Source of the DNA: Gammaproteobacteria bacterium
GTDB lineage: Bacteria > Pseudomonadota > Gammaproteobacteria > Pseudomonadales > Pseudohongiellaceae
NCBI GenBank assembly: GCA_030831165.1
Contig: JAURLP010000033.1
Location: 62,001-126,000, forward strand
Direction: 5' to 3'
DNA length: 64,000 bases
The notes under the pieces were generated by a model. That model saw nothing but the letters and a program-made list of their open reading frames with translations, made no database searches and was not told the DNA's origin. Every line of letters begins with the position of its first letter. Position 1 is the first letter of the stretch. Shown in pieces: positions 26,616-36,728 of this stretch. The position numbers were made by a program, and so were the translations under genes.

Positions 26616-27440
26616 TTACTGCTTTTGTTCAGTTGCTATTGTGTGCATATAAACATCCCGTTGAGGATAAGGAATTGTAATGCCAGCCTGATCCAGGGAA
26701 AGTTTAATGGTTTCCAGTAAGTCTGAACGAACAGCCCAATAATCTTCGGCCTTAACCCATGGGCGTACGTTGAAATTGACACTGCTGTCAGCCAACTCTG
26801 CTACCGCAACTCCAGGGGCAGGGTCTTTAAGAATTCGAGGATCAGCATCAATTATGCCAAGAATGATATCTCTGGCCTGACCTACATTGTCGTCATAGCT
26901 GATACCAATAACCAGATCAACCCGGCGAGTGCCCAGAGCATTAACATTGACGATTGTTCCTCCAATAACCGCAGAGTTAGGCACGATAATTCTCTGGTTA
27001 TCCGGGGTACGCATTAAGGTGCAAAATAAGCCAATCTCATCGACTGTGCCGGCGTTACCACCAGCATTAATAAAATCGCCGATTTTGAAAGGGCGAAAAA
27101 TGATTATCATGATACCAGCAGCAAAATTGCTCAGTGAATCTTTTAGTGCCAGGCCAACCGCTAAACCGGCGGCGCCGACAATAGCCAGCAGGGAAGTAAT
27201 ATTGATGCCAATCTGATCAACCGCTGCAAGGACCACGGCTATTAGCAAAACAGTATAAATAAGAGTGCCTAGAAATTTCACCAGCATTTTATCCATGCCG
27301 GACTTGTCCATGGGCTTTTTAGCAAAATCTGCTACCGCTCGTGCAATAGCCTTACCAATAAAGAATATAGCGAGCGCAAGAACTATCCGAATGCCCCAGG
27401 GAATTACATAATCGTTAAATATGCTCATACCTTCTTCCAT
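26616..27440 (-). CDS. Small-conductance mechanosensitive channel (MscS family)
   Basis: The 274-residue protein has three N-terminal membrane helices, the pore-lining TM3 with Gly/Ala packing (LLAIVGAAGLAVGLALKDSLSNFAAG near residues 84-108) and the beta domain motif FRPFKIGDFI (about 114). A C-terminal alpha/beta cage follows. MscS channels open under membrane tension during hypo-osmotic shock. The ATG at 27440 is chosen because CTGGAG lies seven bases upstream. It is just upstream of OmpA in the same direction, 161 bases away. Confidence 0.95.
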   Translation of the reverse strand: MEEGMSIFNDYVIPWGIRIVLALAIFFIGKAIARAVADFAKKPMDKSGMDKMLVKFLGTLIYTVLLIAVVLAAVDQIGINITSLLAIVGAAGLAVGLALKDSLSNFAAGIMIIIFRPFKIGDFINAGGNAGTVDEIGLFCTLMRTPDNQRIIVPNSAVIGGTIVNVNALGTRRVDLVIGISYDDNVGQARDIILGIIDADPRILKDPAPGVAVAELADSSVNFNVRPWVKAEDYWAVRSDLLETIKLSLDQAGITIPYPQRDVYMHTIATEQKQ

Positions 27441-27540
27441 CTATTAACTCCAGAAATGATAAAAATTTTTAATAACTGATTATTCTATAACTTCACTAAA
27501 TTGATTGCTATGAGTGAACTTGCCTATTAGCCGAAAATAG

Positions 27541-28455
27541 TTATATGGCTTTATCTATCCCGGCCAAATAAGCCTGCATACTACTGGTTAATGCTTCCAG
27601 GTTATAGCCTCCTTCAAGGACTGACAGCATTCTGGATTGGCAAAACGCTTTTGCAATTGTGTTCAATTGCTCACCTAACCATTCATAGGTCAGATCGGAA
27701 AAATCAAAAGATGCCAGAGGGTCCTTATGGTGCGCATCAAAGCCCGCTGAGACCAGAAGGAGTTGAGGTTTAAAATCGTTTATTGCAGGAATAACCTGTT
27801 CTATGAATACTTTTTGGTAAGCGCTGTGCCCAGTTCCTGCGCTTAATGGAATATTGAGTATATTGTCTGGCATGTTTTCAGTCTCGCTGCCAGTGCCTGG
27901 ATAGAAAGGACTTTGGTGAGTCGAAAGATAAAAAAGTCCTTTTTTAGCTTTTACAATATCCTGAGTACCATTGCCGTGGTGCACATCAAAATCCACAATG
28001 GCGATGCGGTCAATATCATATGTTTGCTGGGCATAAAGTGCCGCAATGGCAATATGGTTAAACAAACAAAAGCCCATAGCCTGATTACTTGTCGCATGAT
28101 GTCCAGGTGGGCGTGTTGCACAAAATATATGTTGGCGTTGACCAGCGATTAATTGATCGATGGCTTTGCAGGCCGCACCAACTCCTCTGTATGCCGCTTG
28201 TAAAGATCCTGCAGACATAAAGGTGTCGGCATCAATTTGTGCCAGATTTTCAATGGGAGCGATAGCCTTGATTTGTTCAAGCATCTCAGCAGTGTGGGCT
28301 AACAGGACTAGTTGGTCATTACCGAGAGGTGCTGGCTCAAAATCACTTATGCTGTCGAGAATTGCCTGCAAGCGCAAGGGGTTTTCAGGATGACCATAGC
28401 CGGGGTCATGCTGAAGGCAATCCAGATGACTGTATATGAGAGTTTTATCTGTCAC
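27541..28455 (-). CDS. Histone-deacetylase superfamily amidohydrolase
   Basis: A 304-residue class II-type HDAC fold: HPENPLRLQAIL near residue 21, the catalytic pair in RPPGHHAT near 115, the zinc ligands in DFDVHHGNGTQ near 153 and SAGFDAH near 238, and LEGGYN near 282 with the transition-state Tyr/Gly region. Bacterial members deacetylate polyamines or small acetylated substrates, and some lack known targets. It is the second gene of a two-gene unit, four bases after the PurN-like gene. Substrate is unknown. Confidence 0.94.
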   Translation of the reverse strand: MTDKTLIYSHLDCLQHDPGYGHPENPLRLQAILDSISDFEPAPLGNDQLVLLAHTAEMLEQIKAIAPIENLAQIDADTFMSAGSLQAAYRGVGAACKAIDQLIAGQRQHIFCATRPPGHHATSNQAMGFCLFNHIAIAALYAQQTYDIDRIAIVDFDVHHGNGTQDIVKAKKGLFYLSTHQSPFYPGTGSETENMPDNILNIPLSAGTGHSAYQKVFIEQVIPAINDFKPQLLLVSAGFDAHHKDPLASFDFSDLTYEWLGEQLNTIAKAFCQSRMLSVLEGGYNLEALTSSMQAYLAGIDKAI

Positions 28456-28459
28456 TTAT

Positions 28460-29041
28460 TTATCTGTCTAACAAGATCTCTTGCAGGGCACTCAGATAAA
28501 GTGCCGGTTCACATTTTTGCACCTTGCCACGTAGACTTTCAATTGTCTCATTGTCTTCGACGGCAATAACCTGTTGCTTGATGATAGGGCCTTCATCAAT
28601 ACCATCAGTCACATAATGGACTGTGGCGCCAGACTCTGTTTCTCTAGCATCAAGGACAGCTTGATGCACGTGGTCACCATACATACCTTTGCCGCCAAAT
28701 TTAGGCAAAAGCGCTGGATGTATATTTAAAATTTTATAGGGATAGGCTCTTAAGGTTGCAGGGCCGATTTTTTTCATATAACCGGAACAGACGACCAGAT
28801 CGGTTTTGGCATCCCGCAAGACAGTTTGTATAGCTTCATCAGCATTTTCCTCACCACGATGGGTTTTAGCGCTGATATGGCGCACCTCAATGTCATTATC
28901 CAGGCACCATTGCAGGATTAATGAATCACGGTTGTTAGTGATAAGAACCCCAATCTCGGCATCAAGTTTGCCTGAACGTATTGCTGCAATGATGGCTCTG
29001 GCTGAAGAACCGCCGTGAGAAGCCAAGAAACTAATTTTCAT
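28460..29041 (-). CDS. PurN-like formyltransferase
   Basis: The 193-residue protein carries the formyltransferase core: FLASHGGSSARAII near the start, VLITNNRDS near 33, VVCSGYMKKIGP near 82, NIHPALLPKFGGKGMYG near 106 (catalytic Asn and His) and the metal-side Asp in SGATVHYVTDGIDEGPII near 138. PurN transfers a formyl group from 10-formyl-THF to GAR in purine biosynthesis. The start is MKISFLASHGGSSAR instead of the usual IVVLISGNGSN pattern. It lies four bases upstream of the HDAC-like gene and far from purM, so a specialised role is possible. Confidence 0.85.
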   Translation of the reverse strand: MKISFLASHGGSSARAIIAAIRSGKLDAEIGVLITNNRDSLILQWCLDNDIEVRHISAKTHRGEENADEAIQTVLRDAKTDLVVCSGYMKKIGPATLRAYPYKILNIHPALLPKFGGKGMYGDHVHQAVLDARETESGATVHYVTDGIDEGPIIKQQVIAVEDNETIESLRGKVQKCEPALYLSALQEILLDR

Positions 29042-29155
29042 TGAACTGTCTTCGAAAATAAAAATGAAATTCTAGCGTAAATTTTTGTTTATTGCCCCGA
29101 AATCTCAAAACGGACGTGATAGAATGCACGGCTTTTTAATTTGACAGGAAACCAC

Positions 29156-29773
29156 ATGGCAAATCCAAAAACCTCAATAGACGATAGAGCAAGTTACGCA
29201 ATCGGGCGACAAATGGGTGAACAACTTATCAAGAGCCCTTTTGATGGTATGCAACCAGAAGCTGTGTTGTCTGGTATGGCGGATGCACTGGCAGGTAGAG
29301 AAAGTCCTATTAGCCTTGATGACATGAATGAAGCCATTGATGATCTGAATAAACGCATGATTCAAAAACAACAGGAAGAAGCCGGGTCAATAGAAGCTGA
29401 GGGTGAAGCTTTTCTCGCGCAAAATGCAGAGCGTGACGAGATCAACATTACTGAATCCGGATTACAATATGAAGTGCTTGAGGAAGGTGCAGGCGAATCG
29501 CCCGAACTCTCTTCCAGAGTTAAAGTTCACTATCATGGGACTCTTGTTGATGGCACAGTGTTCGACTCATCAGTAGAAAGGGGCCAACCTATCGATTTCC
29601 CTGTCAGTGGGGTCATTCCTGGCTGGACGGAAGCCTTGCAAATGATGAGCCCGGGCGCTAAATACAAGTTATATATTCCACACCAGCTTGCTTATGGTGA
29701 GTCTGGCGCGGGTGGTGTGATAAAACCTTTCAGTACCTTGATTTTTGATGTAGAACTCTTGGAAATTTTATAA
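29156..29773 (+). CDS. FKBP-type peptidyl-prolyl isomerase (FklB/Mip-like)
   Basis: From the ATG at 29156 (AGGAA upstream; an earlier TTG at 29141 is disfavoured) it encodes 205 residues. The N-terminal helical dimerisation domain (residues 1-90) begins with DDRASYAIGRQMGEQL, and the FKBP domain includes VHYHGTLVDGTVFDSS near 122, PVSGVIPGWTEAL near 143 and IPHQLAYGE near 168. No signal peptide is visible, so a cytoplasmic FklB-like location is likely. It speeds proline isomerisation during protein folding. The DUF1015 gene follows 26 bases later. Confidence 0.93.
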   Translation: MANPKTSIDDRASYAIGRQMGEQLIKSPFDGMQPEAVLSGMADALAGRESPISLDDMNEAIDDLNKRMIQKQQEEAGSIEAEGEAFLAQNAERDEINITESGLQYEVLEEGAGESPELSSRVKVHYHGTLVDGTVFDSSVERGQPIDFPVSGVIPGWTEALQMMSPGAKYKLYIPHQLAYGESGAGGVIKPFSTLIFDVELLEIL

Positions 29774-29799
29774 ATCATCTTATAAAGATATAGACAATT

Positions 29800-31041
29800 A
29801 TGGCTAAACTTTTACCTTTCAGGGGTATTCGCCCCACTCAGGCGCTGGCAGAAAAAGTTGCGGCACCGCCTTATGATGTTCTAAACAGTGCTGAAGCTCG
29901 CGAGATGGCAGCGGGTAATCCCTATACATTTTTGCACGTCAATAAACCTGAGATTGATCTTGATCCTGCGATAGATGTGCATGACGATCGGGTTTATCAA
30001 AAAGGTGCCGATAACTTGCAAGCTTTTATTGCTGATGGCGTAATTAAGCAGGATGAGGCCCCGCAATATTATGTTTATCACCAGATTATGGGTAAGCATG
30101 AGCAAACAGGTCTGGTTGCAGTGGCCACAGTGGAGGCATACGAACAAAACCTGATCAAGAAGCATGAATTTACCCGTCCTGAAAAAGAAGATGATCGTGT
30201 AAAGCATATGGATGCCTTGAATGCTCAGGTTGGACCGGTATTTTTGACCTATCAGGCAGAAAGCCATATCGATGAGCTAATAAAGACAGTTACGGATACT
30301 GTCCCGGAATATGATTTCACCTTGTCAGATGGTATCCGCCACATTTTCTGGATAGTAAGTGATAAGGCCACACAAAATAAAATTGAGCAGGCATTTATTG
30401 GCGTTCCAAGTCTTTATGTGGCGGATGGACATCATCGCTCAGCGGCAGCAACTCGTATTAAAAACATGCGCCAACAGGCTAATCCCAACCACGATGGTTC
30501 AGAAGCGTATAACAACTTTCTGGTTGTTGTGTTTCCTCATAATCAAATGAAGATTCTGGATTACAATCGTGTTGTCACAGATTTACATGGCTTGAGCGAA
30601 GAAGCTTTCCTTGAGATGGTTGAACAAAAATTTCAGATCAGTCACCAAGATCAGTCTTTCAAACCATCCGCACTGCATGAATTTGGAATGTATATGGATG
30701 GGCAGTGGTATTCCTTAAAAGCCAAGGAAGGGGTAGTGGATGAAAATGATCCGGTAGCTCGACTTGATGTTGCAGTGTTGCAGGACAATATTTTGGCTCC
30801 TCTTTTGGGGATAGATGATCCGCGTGTCAATAAGCGTATTGATTTTGTTGGTGGTATTCGTGGTATGGAAGGCCTGGAAAAACGCGTCGATAGTGGTGAG
30901 TGTAAAGTGGCATTTTCCTGTTACCCAACTTCCATAGAGCACTTGATGGCTATCGCTGATGCAGGAGAAGTGATGCCACCTAAATCAACCTGGTTTGAGC
31001 CCAAGCTGCGCAGTGGTCTGGTCATTCACTCGCTGGATTAG
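29800..31041 (+). CDS. DUF1015 family protein
   Basis: The 413-residue soluble protein matches DUF1015: PFRGIRPTQALAEKVAAPPYDVLN at the N-terminus, KKHEFTRPEKEDDRVKHMDAL near residue 120, LYVADGHHRSAAATR near 207 and CYPTSIEHLMAIADAGEVMPPKSTWFEPKLRSGL in its tail (given here only as the family's closing block). The motif DGHHR resembles a ParB/Srx-like nucleotide-binding box, and the family is linked to serine/phosphate metabolism in some organisms, but its reaction is not established for this branch. It shares a direction with the FKBP gene. Confidence 0.9.
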   Translation: MAKLLPFRGIRPTQALAEKVAAPPYDVLNSAEAREMAAGNPYTFLHVNKPEIDLDPAIDVHDDRVYQKGADNLQAFIADGVIKQDEAPQYYVYHQIMGKHEQTGLVAVATVEAYEQNLIKKHEFTRPEKEDDRVKHMDALNAQVGPVFLTYQAESHIDELIKTVTDTVPEYDFTLSDGIRHIFWIVSDKATQNKIEQAFIGVPSLYVADGHHRSAAATRIKNMRQQANPNHDGSEAYNNFLVVVFPHNQMKILDYNRVVTDLHGLSEEAFLEMVEQKFQISHQDQSFKPSALHEFGMYMDGQWYSLKAKEGVVDENDPVARLDVAVLQDNILAPLLGIDDPRVNKRIDFVGGIRGMEGLEKRVDSGECKVAFSCYPTSIEHLMAIADAGEVMPPKSTWFEPKLRSGLVIHSLD

Positions 31042-31073
31042 ATGATACATTCATTTAATTAAGCTGAAGCGCC

Positions 31074-31994
31074 TTAGCTACAGGGTCTAATGCCTGACAG
31101 ACTAATTGGCGCTAAAGTTCTGACTAACTCCAGAAAATTTTCCAACCAGGGCTCGGCATCTTGCATGGTTGCTGCATACAAGCGACACCAAAGGCCCTGT
31201 TTGCCTAATGGTAAAGTCTTGATATAACCCTGATCAGCCTGAGGCTGCACCGACCAGGTGGGCAACATGCTTAAGCCTCGGCCGCTTGCCGTTAATTGGA
31301 TTATCGCTAAAGTCAGTTCTGCCGTTCTTCTGGCCTTTGGCGTGATACCCGCGGGTCTTAAGAAATGCTTGATACCGTCTAGCATATTGTCATCAACCGG
31401 ATATTGGATCAGTGTCTCGTTAATGAAATCTTCCGGTTTTATATAAGGGCGGCTGGCAACAGGGTGGTTAGGCGAACAGCAGGCAACCATTTCGAAATCA
31501 AATAAGGCATGGTAGACCACGCCCTCCCGTTGATCGGGTTCGGTATGCACAGCAAGGTCAGCTTCATCGGTTAGAAGCAGGGCAACGGGGTCTGGCGTTA
31601 AGCCCGAAACTAGGTCTTGTTCAACTTCAGGCCATTGACCACGAAACTTGTCCATTGTTGGCATCAGCCAGTCAAAGCAGCTGTGACACTCAATGGCAAT
31701 ACGCAACCGGCCCACGGAGCCAGAGGCAATGCGGGCGATATCGCGTTCAGCTGAATCAATTTGAGGCAGGCATAAGCGAGCAAGATTTAATAGGCGTTCT
31801 CCCCCCGGGGTGAATCGGATCGGATTACTTTTGCGCTCGAACAGCGAAGTGCCATAATAGTCCTCCAGCTGCTTGATCTGCTGGGACAATGCTGATTGGG
31901 TTACATGGATATGCTCGGCAGTGCGCGACAAGGTGCCGGTATCGGCAAGGGTTTGTAACAAGCGCAAATGGCGTATTTCCAGCGGGGATTTCAT
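31074..31994 (-). CDS. metR: MetR, LysR-type regulator of methionine genes
   Basis: A 306-residue LysR-type protein with the N-terminal helix-turn-helix (EIRHLRLLQTLADTGTLS; SALSQQIKQLE) and a MetR-like effector domain: LRIAIECHSCFDWLMP near residue 95 is the homocysteine-binding block, and ARRTAELTLAIIQLTASGRGLSMLP near 222 is typical. MetR activates metE, metH and metF with homocysteine as co-effector. It is divergent from metF, the classical arrangement. The 103 bases between contain inverted repeats but no perfect TGAA-N5-TTCA box. Confidence 0.94.
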   Translation of the reverse strand: MKSPLEIRHLRLLQTLADTGTLSRTAEHIHVTQSALSQQIKQLEDYYGTSLFERKSNPIRFTPGGERLLNLARLCLPQIDSAERDIARIASGSVGRLRIAIECHSCFDWLMPTMDKFRGQWPEVEQDLVSGLTPDPVALLLTDEADLAVHTEPDQREGVVYHALFDFEMVACCSPNHPVASRPYIKPEDFINETLIQYPVDDNMLDGIKHFLRPAGITPKARRTAELTLAIIQLTASGRGLSMLPTWSVQPQADQGYIKTLPLGKQGLWCRLYAATMQDAEPWLENFLELVRTLAPISLSGIRPCS

Positions 31995-32045
31995 ATTAGC
32001 TATTCTAATAGTAAGTATAAATATTTATAAATTGACCTTATAAAT
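31995..32045. promoter_or_regulatory. metR-metF intergenic repeats, candidate MetR site
   Basis: ATTAG (31995-31999) and CTAAT (32005-32009) form a T-N11-A-type repeat at the metR start, and ATTTATAA (32023-32030) with TTATAAAT (32038-32045) form a second 8-base inverted repeat. LysR regulators commonly bind such sites in the shared divergent region. Exact use is inferred. Confidence 0.45.
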
Positions 32046-32097
32046 AACTTCAGGGATGATAGCAAGGTTTTTTTAAGCCCGAATATGGTTAATTGAT

Positions 32098-32976
32098 ATG
32101 AGTTTTGCCGATCCTAAAGAGGAAGTCTCTGTTTCCTTTGAGTTTTTTCCACCTGCTGACCTTGGGAATGCTGATCGTTTCTGGGAGTCTATTGATAATT
32201 TAGCCTTGCTGAACCCTGATTTTATTTCCATTACCTATGGGGCAGGGGGAACTACGCGCGATCGCAGCCTGAAAATTTTGCAACGTATCCTTGCAGAAAC
32301 CTCGCTGAATCCTGTTGCTCACTTAACCTGTGTTGGTTCCAGTCGGGCAGACGCGGATGATATGGCGAGGCAATTTCATGAGGCGGGCATTAATCGCTTG
32401 GTCGCATTACGGGGTGATCCACCTGGCGGGCAAGAAAATTTTACTGCTCATCCGCAAGGCTATGCCAATGCCACTGAATTTATTCATGGTTTAAATAAGG
32501 TTGCTGATTTTGATATTACTGTTGCGGCTTACCCTGAAAGTCATCCGGAGTCGCCGGGTTTGGATCATGAAATTGAGGTCTTAAAACAGAAGATTGATGC
32601 CGGCGCCAAACGTTGCATTACACAGTTCTTTTTTGAAAACGATGTCTATCTGCGTTTTGTTGATAAAGCACGCTCAGCCGGGATAGAGATTCCAATTATT
32701 CCCGGGATTTTGCCAATTCTGAATTTCACTCGGGTTCAAGATCTTGCAGCCAGGTGTGGAACTCATATTCCCGAGCGCTTGATAAGTTTGTTTGATGGCA
32801 TAGAAGCATCTTCCTCTGTGAACAACATGTTGGCGGCCGCGGTGACAATTGAGCAATGTGAAGATCTTTATAACAACGGGGTTAGAAATTTTCATTTTTA
32901 TACCCTGAATAAATCTGATTTGACTTGTGCCGTATCTCACTCTTTAGGTGTGCGTGCTAAAACCGAAAGTAAATAG
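32098..32976 (+). CDS. metF: 5,10-methylenetetrahydrofolate reductase
   Basis: The 292-residue protein is a MetF TIM barrel with the start VSVSFEFFPPAD, FISITYGAGGTTRDRS near residue 42, THLTCVG-like AHLTCVGSSR near 74, LVALRGDPPGG near 99, and the FAD-site segment GAKRCITQFFFEN near 175. It makes 5-methyl-THF from methylene-THF using NADH, feeding MetH, whose gene follows 46 bases later. FAD-contacting Asp and Glu28-like residues are visible. Expression is presumably MetR-controlled. Confidence 0.96.
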   Translation: MSFADPKEEVSVSFEFFPPADLGNADRFWESIDNLALLNPDFISITYGAGGTTRDRSLKILQRILAETSLNPVAHLTCVGSSRADADDMARQFHEAGINRLVALRGDPPGGQENFTAHPQGYANATEFIHGLNKVADFDITVAAYPESHPESPGLDHEIEVLKQKIDAGAKRCITQFFFENDVYLRFVDKARSAGIEIPIIPGILPILNFTRVQDLAARCGTHIPERLISLFDGIEASSSVNNMLAAAVTIEQCEDLYNNGVRNFHFYTLNKSDLTCAVSHSLGVRAKTESK

Positions 32977-33022
32977 AAAATAAATAAATTAATTAATAAG
33001 TAGATTAAATAGAGAGTATTTG

Positions 33023-36000
33023 ATGTCACATCAGGAATTATTTACGGAAACCCTAAAGCAGAGAATCTTGTTTCTCGATGGTGCTATGGGCACCATGATT
33101 CAAGGCCATGGCTTGCAGGAAAAAGATTTTCGTGGAGAGCGCTTCAAGGATTATGCCAGCGAATTACGCGGTAATAATGACCTCTTAAGTATCACCCGGC
33201 CTGAATTAATCAAACAGATACATACTGAATACCTCGAAGCCGGTGCCGACATTCTCAAGACCAATACTTTCAATTCAACAGGTATTGCCCAAGCCGATTA
33301 TAATTTGAGTGAACTGGCTTATGAACTCAATGTTGCTGGTGCGACTTTAGCCCGTGAAGCAACCAATGCCTATAAAAAGACTAATGATCGTCCAATCTGG
33401 ATTGCAGGCGTCTTAGGGCCCACCAATCGTACGGCATCTATTTCACCGAATGTCGAGGATGCGGGTTTTCGTGCGGTTACTTTTGATGATTTATTCGAAG
33501 ACTACTCCCAGGCTATTAAAGGTCTTTATGATGGTGGGGCAGATCTGATTCTTATTGAAACAATTTTCGATACGCTCAATGCCAAGGCGGCGATTGCAGC
33601 GGTCAAGAATTTTGAAAATCAACACAGCATCAAACTACCCATAATGATATCCGGCACTATCACCGATCAAAGTGGGCGGACCTTGAGTGGGCAGGTAGTC
33701 GAGGCATTTTATAACTCTGTGCAACATGCGGAGCCGGTGAGCATTGGTCTAAATTGCGCACTAGGCGCTGAACAACTGCGTGAATATGTTGATGACCTGT
33801 CGCGTGTATCTGAAGTGAATGTAAGTTGTCACCCTAATGCGGGCTTGCCTAATGAATTTGGTGCCTATGATGAAAGCCCTGAACATATGGCAAAAATTAT
33901 CAGCGAATTTGCTGAATCGAGGCTAGTCAATATTGTTGGTGGTTGTTGTGGTACAACACCAGAACATATAAAAGCCATCCGTGAAAGCGTTGAAAATAAA
34001 GCGCCAAGAACGCCGCTGGAACCAAGGCCTTTATGTCGCTTATCGGGTCTGGAAGCAGTCATCTTAAGTAAAGACAGTAATTTTGTGAATGTCGGTGAGC
34101 GCACTAACGTGACCGGCTCCAAACGTTTTGAAACCCTGATTTTGAACGAAGATTACGATACGGCTATTAGTGTGGCTCTGGAACAGGTAGAGGGTGGAGC
34201 GCAAATTATTGATGTGAATATGGATGAAGGCATGCTGGATTCTGCCGCTGCCATGACACGCTTTTTAAACTTGATTGCTGCCGAGCCCGATATCGCAAGA
34301 GTGCCAATCATGGTCGATTCTTCCAAGTGGTCGGTGATTGAAACAGGCCTGAAATGCATACAGGGCAAGGGTATTGTGAACTCCATCAGCTTAAAAGAGG
34401 GTGAACAACAATTTCTTGAACAGGCCCGTTTGGTCAAACGTTATGGGGCGGCTGTCGTTGTGATGGCATTTGATGAACAGGGTCAGGCAGATACTTATGA
34501 GCGCAAAATTCAAATTTGTGAACGAGCCTATAAGTTATTAACTGAAGTTGCCGGGATACCTCCTCAGGACATTATTTTTGACCCGAACGTGTTTGCTGTT
34601 GCTACAGGCATAGCCGAGCATGCTGAATATGGTAAAGCCTTTATTGATGCGACAGCCTGGATCAAGAAAAACCTACCGCACGCAAAGGTGTCTGGTGGGG
34701 TCTCGAATTTATCATTTTCCTTCCGTGGCAATAATGCATTACGGGAAGCCATGCATTCAGTTTTTCTATATCACGCCATCAAAGTAGGCATGGATATGGC
34801 TATTGTTAATGCGGGTAAATTACCTGTTTACGAAGATATTGATGAAATATTACGCACGGCGATAGAAGACGTTATTTTCAATCGGCGTGAAGATGCCGGA
34901 GAAAGATTGCTTGAGATAGCCACAACGATTGTCTCTGAAGTGAAAGATGAAAAAGCAGTATTGGCATGGCGCGAAGCAGCAGTAGAACAACGCCTTGCCT
35001 ATTCACTGGTGCATGGCATAGATCAATTTATTATTGAAGATACGCAGGAAGCTTACGAACTTTTAGGCTCAGCAATAAAGGTTATCGAAGGGCCCCTCAT
35101 GGATGGCATGAATACTGTCGGTGATTTATTTGGTTCGGGCAAGATGTTTTTACCCCAGGTCGTCAAGAGTGCGAGAGTCATGAAACGATCTGTGGCTCAC
35201 CTTGAACCATACATCCTTGATGCCGGAGGTGAACAACAAAAAAATGCAGGCGTTATTGTTTTGGCGACGGCTAAAGGTGACGTGCACGATATTGGTAAAA
35301 ATATCGTGGGTGTGGTGTTGAGCTGTAATGGCTACAAGGTGATTGATCTTGGGGTGATGGTGCCTAGCAGCAAAATATTACAGGCTGTTAGGGATGAAAA
35401 TGCCGATATCGTTGGTATTTCCGGTTTAATTACGCCAAGTCTGGACGAAATGGTGCATGTTGCCAGTGAGCTGGAGCGTGAAGGCTTCACCTTGCCCTTA
35501 TTGATTGGTGGAGCGACGACTTCGCGAGTGCATACTGCTGTAAAAATTGAAGAGAAGTATAGTGGCGCCACGATATATGTGCCCGATGCCTCTCGTTCAG
35601 TTGGTGTTGCCAGTAAATTATTAGGCGATGATCCCGATAAATACAAAGCAGAAATTCGAGCCGAATACGATCAGGTTCGTGAACAGCGTCTAAAGAAGAA
35701 TACTGTACGAAATATTTTAAGTCTGGAGCAGGCCAGGGCCAACAAGCCTAAAATTAACTGGTCTGATTTTGAAGGAACCGAGCCTGCATTCACAGGCATT
35801 AAAGTCTTTGAAGAGTTTGACCTTCAGACCTTGATAGATCGTTTTGACTGGTCACCATTTTTCAGGAGCTGGGACCTGGTAGGTAAATTTCCAAAAATTC
35901 TGGATGATGAAATTGTGGGAGAGAGTGCCCGTGAACTATATGCCGATGCCCAGGAAATGTTGCAGGCAATTGTCAGTGATAAATTGATTACGCCAAAAGC

Positions 36001-36691
36001 AGTGATCGGTTTTTGGCCAGCCAACAGTATTGGTGAAGATATTGAATTGTATGAAGATGATAAACGGCAGGATGTGCTGGCGACTTTGCATACTCTTCGT
36101 CAGCAAATCGAACAAAGGCGAGAAGGTAAAGCCAATTATGCGCTGGCGGATTTTATTGCACCGAAAGATAGTGATAAAGCAGACTGGATTGGAGGTTTCG
36201 CGGTCACTGCCGGTCATGAGGTAGAGAAGATAGTAGAGCAATATAAACAGAATAACGATGACTACAGAGCCATAATGCTGTTGGCTCTGGCTGATCGTTT
36301 TGCTGAAGCTTATGCTGAATGCATACATGAAAAAGTACGTAAAGAATACTGGGGTTATGCCAGTGATGAAGCCTTGTCCAATGCTGATTTAATCAGTGAG
36401 AAATACCGCGGCATTCGACCAGCGCCGGGATATCCCGCTTGTCCGGATCACACTGAGAAAGACACTCTGTTCTCCTTGTTAGATGCCACCTCGAAGACGG
36501 GCATTAGTCTTACCGAGAGTTTCGCTATGCTACCAGCAGCTTCAGTAAGCGGAATCTATTATTCCCATCCTGAGAGTCGGTATTTTGCCGTGGGTAAAAT
36601 TGCAGAAGACCAACTGATTGACTATGCTGAGCGTAAAGGCTGGTCTATTGATGAGGCCAGACGCTGGTTGAGTCCGGTACTGGCTTCCTAA
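33023..36691 (+). CDS. metH: Cobalamin-dependent methionine synthase
   Basis: The 1222-residue protein has all four MetH modules in order: homocysteine domain (residues about 1-330; [10 protein letters not shown], zinc Cys in GLNCALG and [11 protein letters not shown]), pterin domain (about 355-615; [12 protein letters not shown]), cobalamin domain with the axial His755 in DVHDIGKN, and C-terminal activation domain (about 900-1222) with [12 protein letters not shown]. It transfers methyl from methyl-THF to homocysteine via B12. The ATG at 33023 follows GAGAG; an upstream TTG one codon earlier is disfavoured. It sits after metF in one direction. Confidence 0.97.
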   Translation: MSHQELFTETLKQRILFLDGAMGTMIQGHGLQEKDFRGERFKDYASELRGNNDLLSITRPELIKQIHTEYLEAGADILKTNTFNSTGIAQADYNLSELAYELNVAGATLAREATNAYKKTNDRPIWIAGVLGPTNRTASISPNVEDAGFRAVTFDDLFEDYSQAIKGLYDGGADLILIETIFDTLNAKAAIAAVKNFENQHSIKLPIMISGTITDQSGRTLSGQVVEAFYNSVQHAEPVSIGLNCALGAEQLREYVDDLSRVSEVNVSCHPNAGLPNEFGAYDESPEHMAKIISEFAESRLVNIVGGCCGTTPEHIKAIRESVENKAPRTPLEPRPLCRLSGLEAVILSKDSNFVNVGERTNVTGSKRFETLILNEDYDTAISVALEQVEGGAQIIDVNMDEGMLDSAAAMTRFLNLIAAEPDIARVPIMVDSSKWSVIETGLKCIQGKGIVNSISLKEGEQQFLEQARLVKRYGAAVVVMAFDEQGQADTYERKIQICERAYKLLTEVAGIPPQDIIFDPNVFAVATGIAEHAEYGKAFIDATAWIKKNLPHAKVSGGVSNLSFSFRGNNALREAMHSVFLYHAIKVGMDMAIVNAGKLPVYEDIDEILRTAIEDVIFNRREDAGERLLEIATTIVSEVKDEKAVLAWREAAVEQRLAYSLVHGIDQFIIEDTQEAYELLGSAIKVIEGPLMDGMNTVGDLFGSGKMFLPQVVKSARVMKRSVAHLEPYILDAGGEQQKNAGVIVLATAKGDVHDIGKNIVGVVLSCNGYKVIDLGVMVPSSKILQAVRDENADIVGISGLITPSLDEMVHVASELEREGFTLPLLIGGATTSRVHTAVKIEEKYSGATIYVPDASRSVGVASKLLGDDPDKYKAEIRAEYDQVREQRLKKNTVRNILSLEQARANKPKINWSDFEGTEPAFTGIKVFEEFDLQTLIDRFDWSPFFRSWDLVGKFPKILDDEIVGESARELYADAQEMLQAIVSDKLITPKAVIGFWPANSIGEDIELYEDDKRQDVLATLHTLRQQIEQRREGKANYALADFIAPKDSDKADWIGGFAVTAGHEVEKIVEQYKQNNDDYRAIMLLALADRFAEAYAECIHEKVRKEYWGYASDEALSNADLISEKYRGIRPAPGYPACPDHTEKDTLFSLLDATSKTGISLTESFAMLPAASVSGIYYSHPESRYFAVGKIAEDQLIDYAERKGWSIDEARRWLSPVLAS

Positions 36692-36728
36692 ACAAATCTG
36701 AAACAGCTTTATATGCCAGAAGGTCAAT

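Noticed and set aside
29141-29155. TTG start for the FKBP gene
   Set aside because: The ATG at 29156 has AGGAA at proper spacing, and the TTG would add five residues with no support.
33865-36328. Several antisense frames within metH
   Set aside because: Long conserved genes give spurious antisense frames; none has a motif or credible start.
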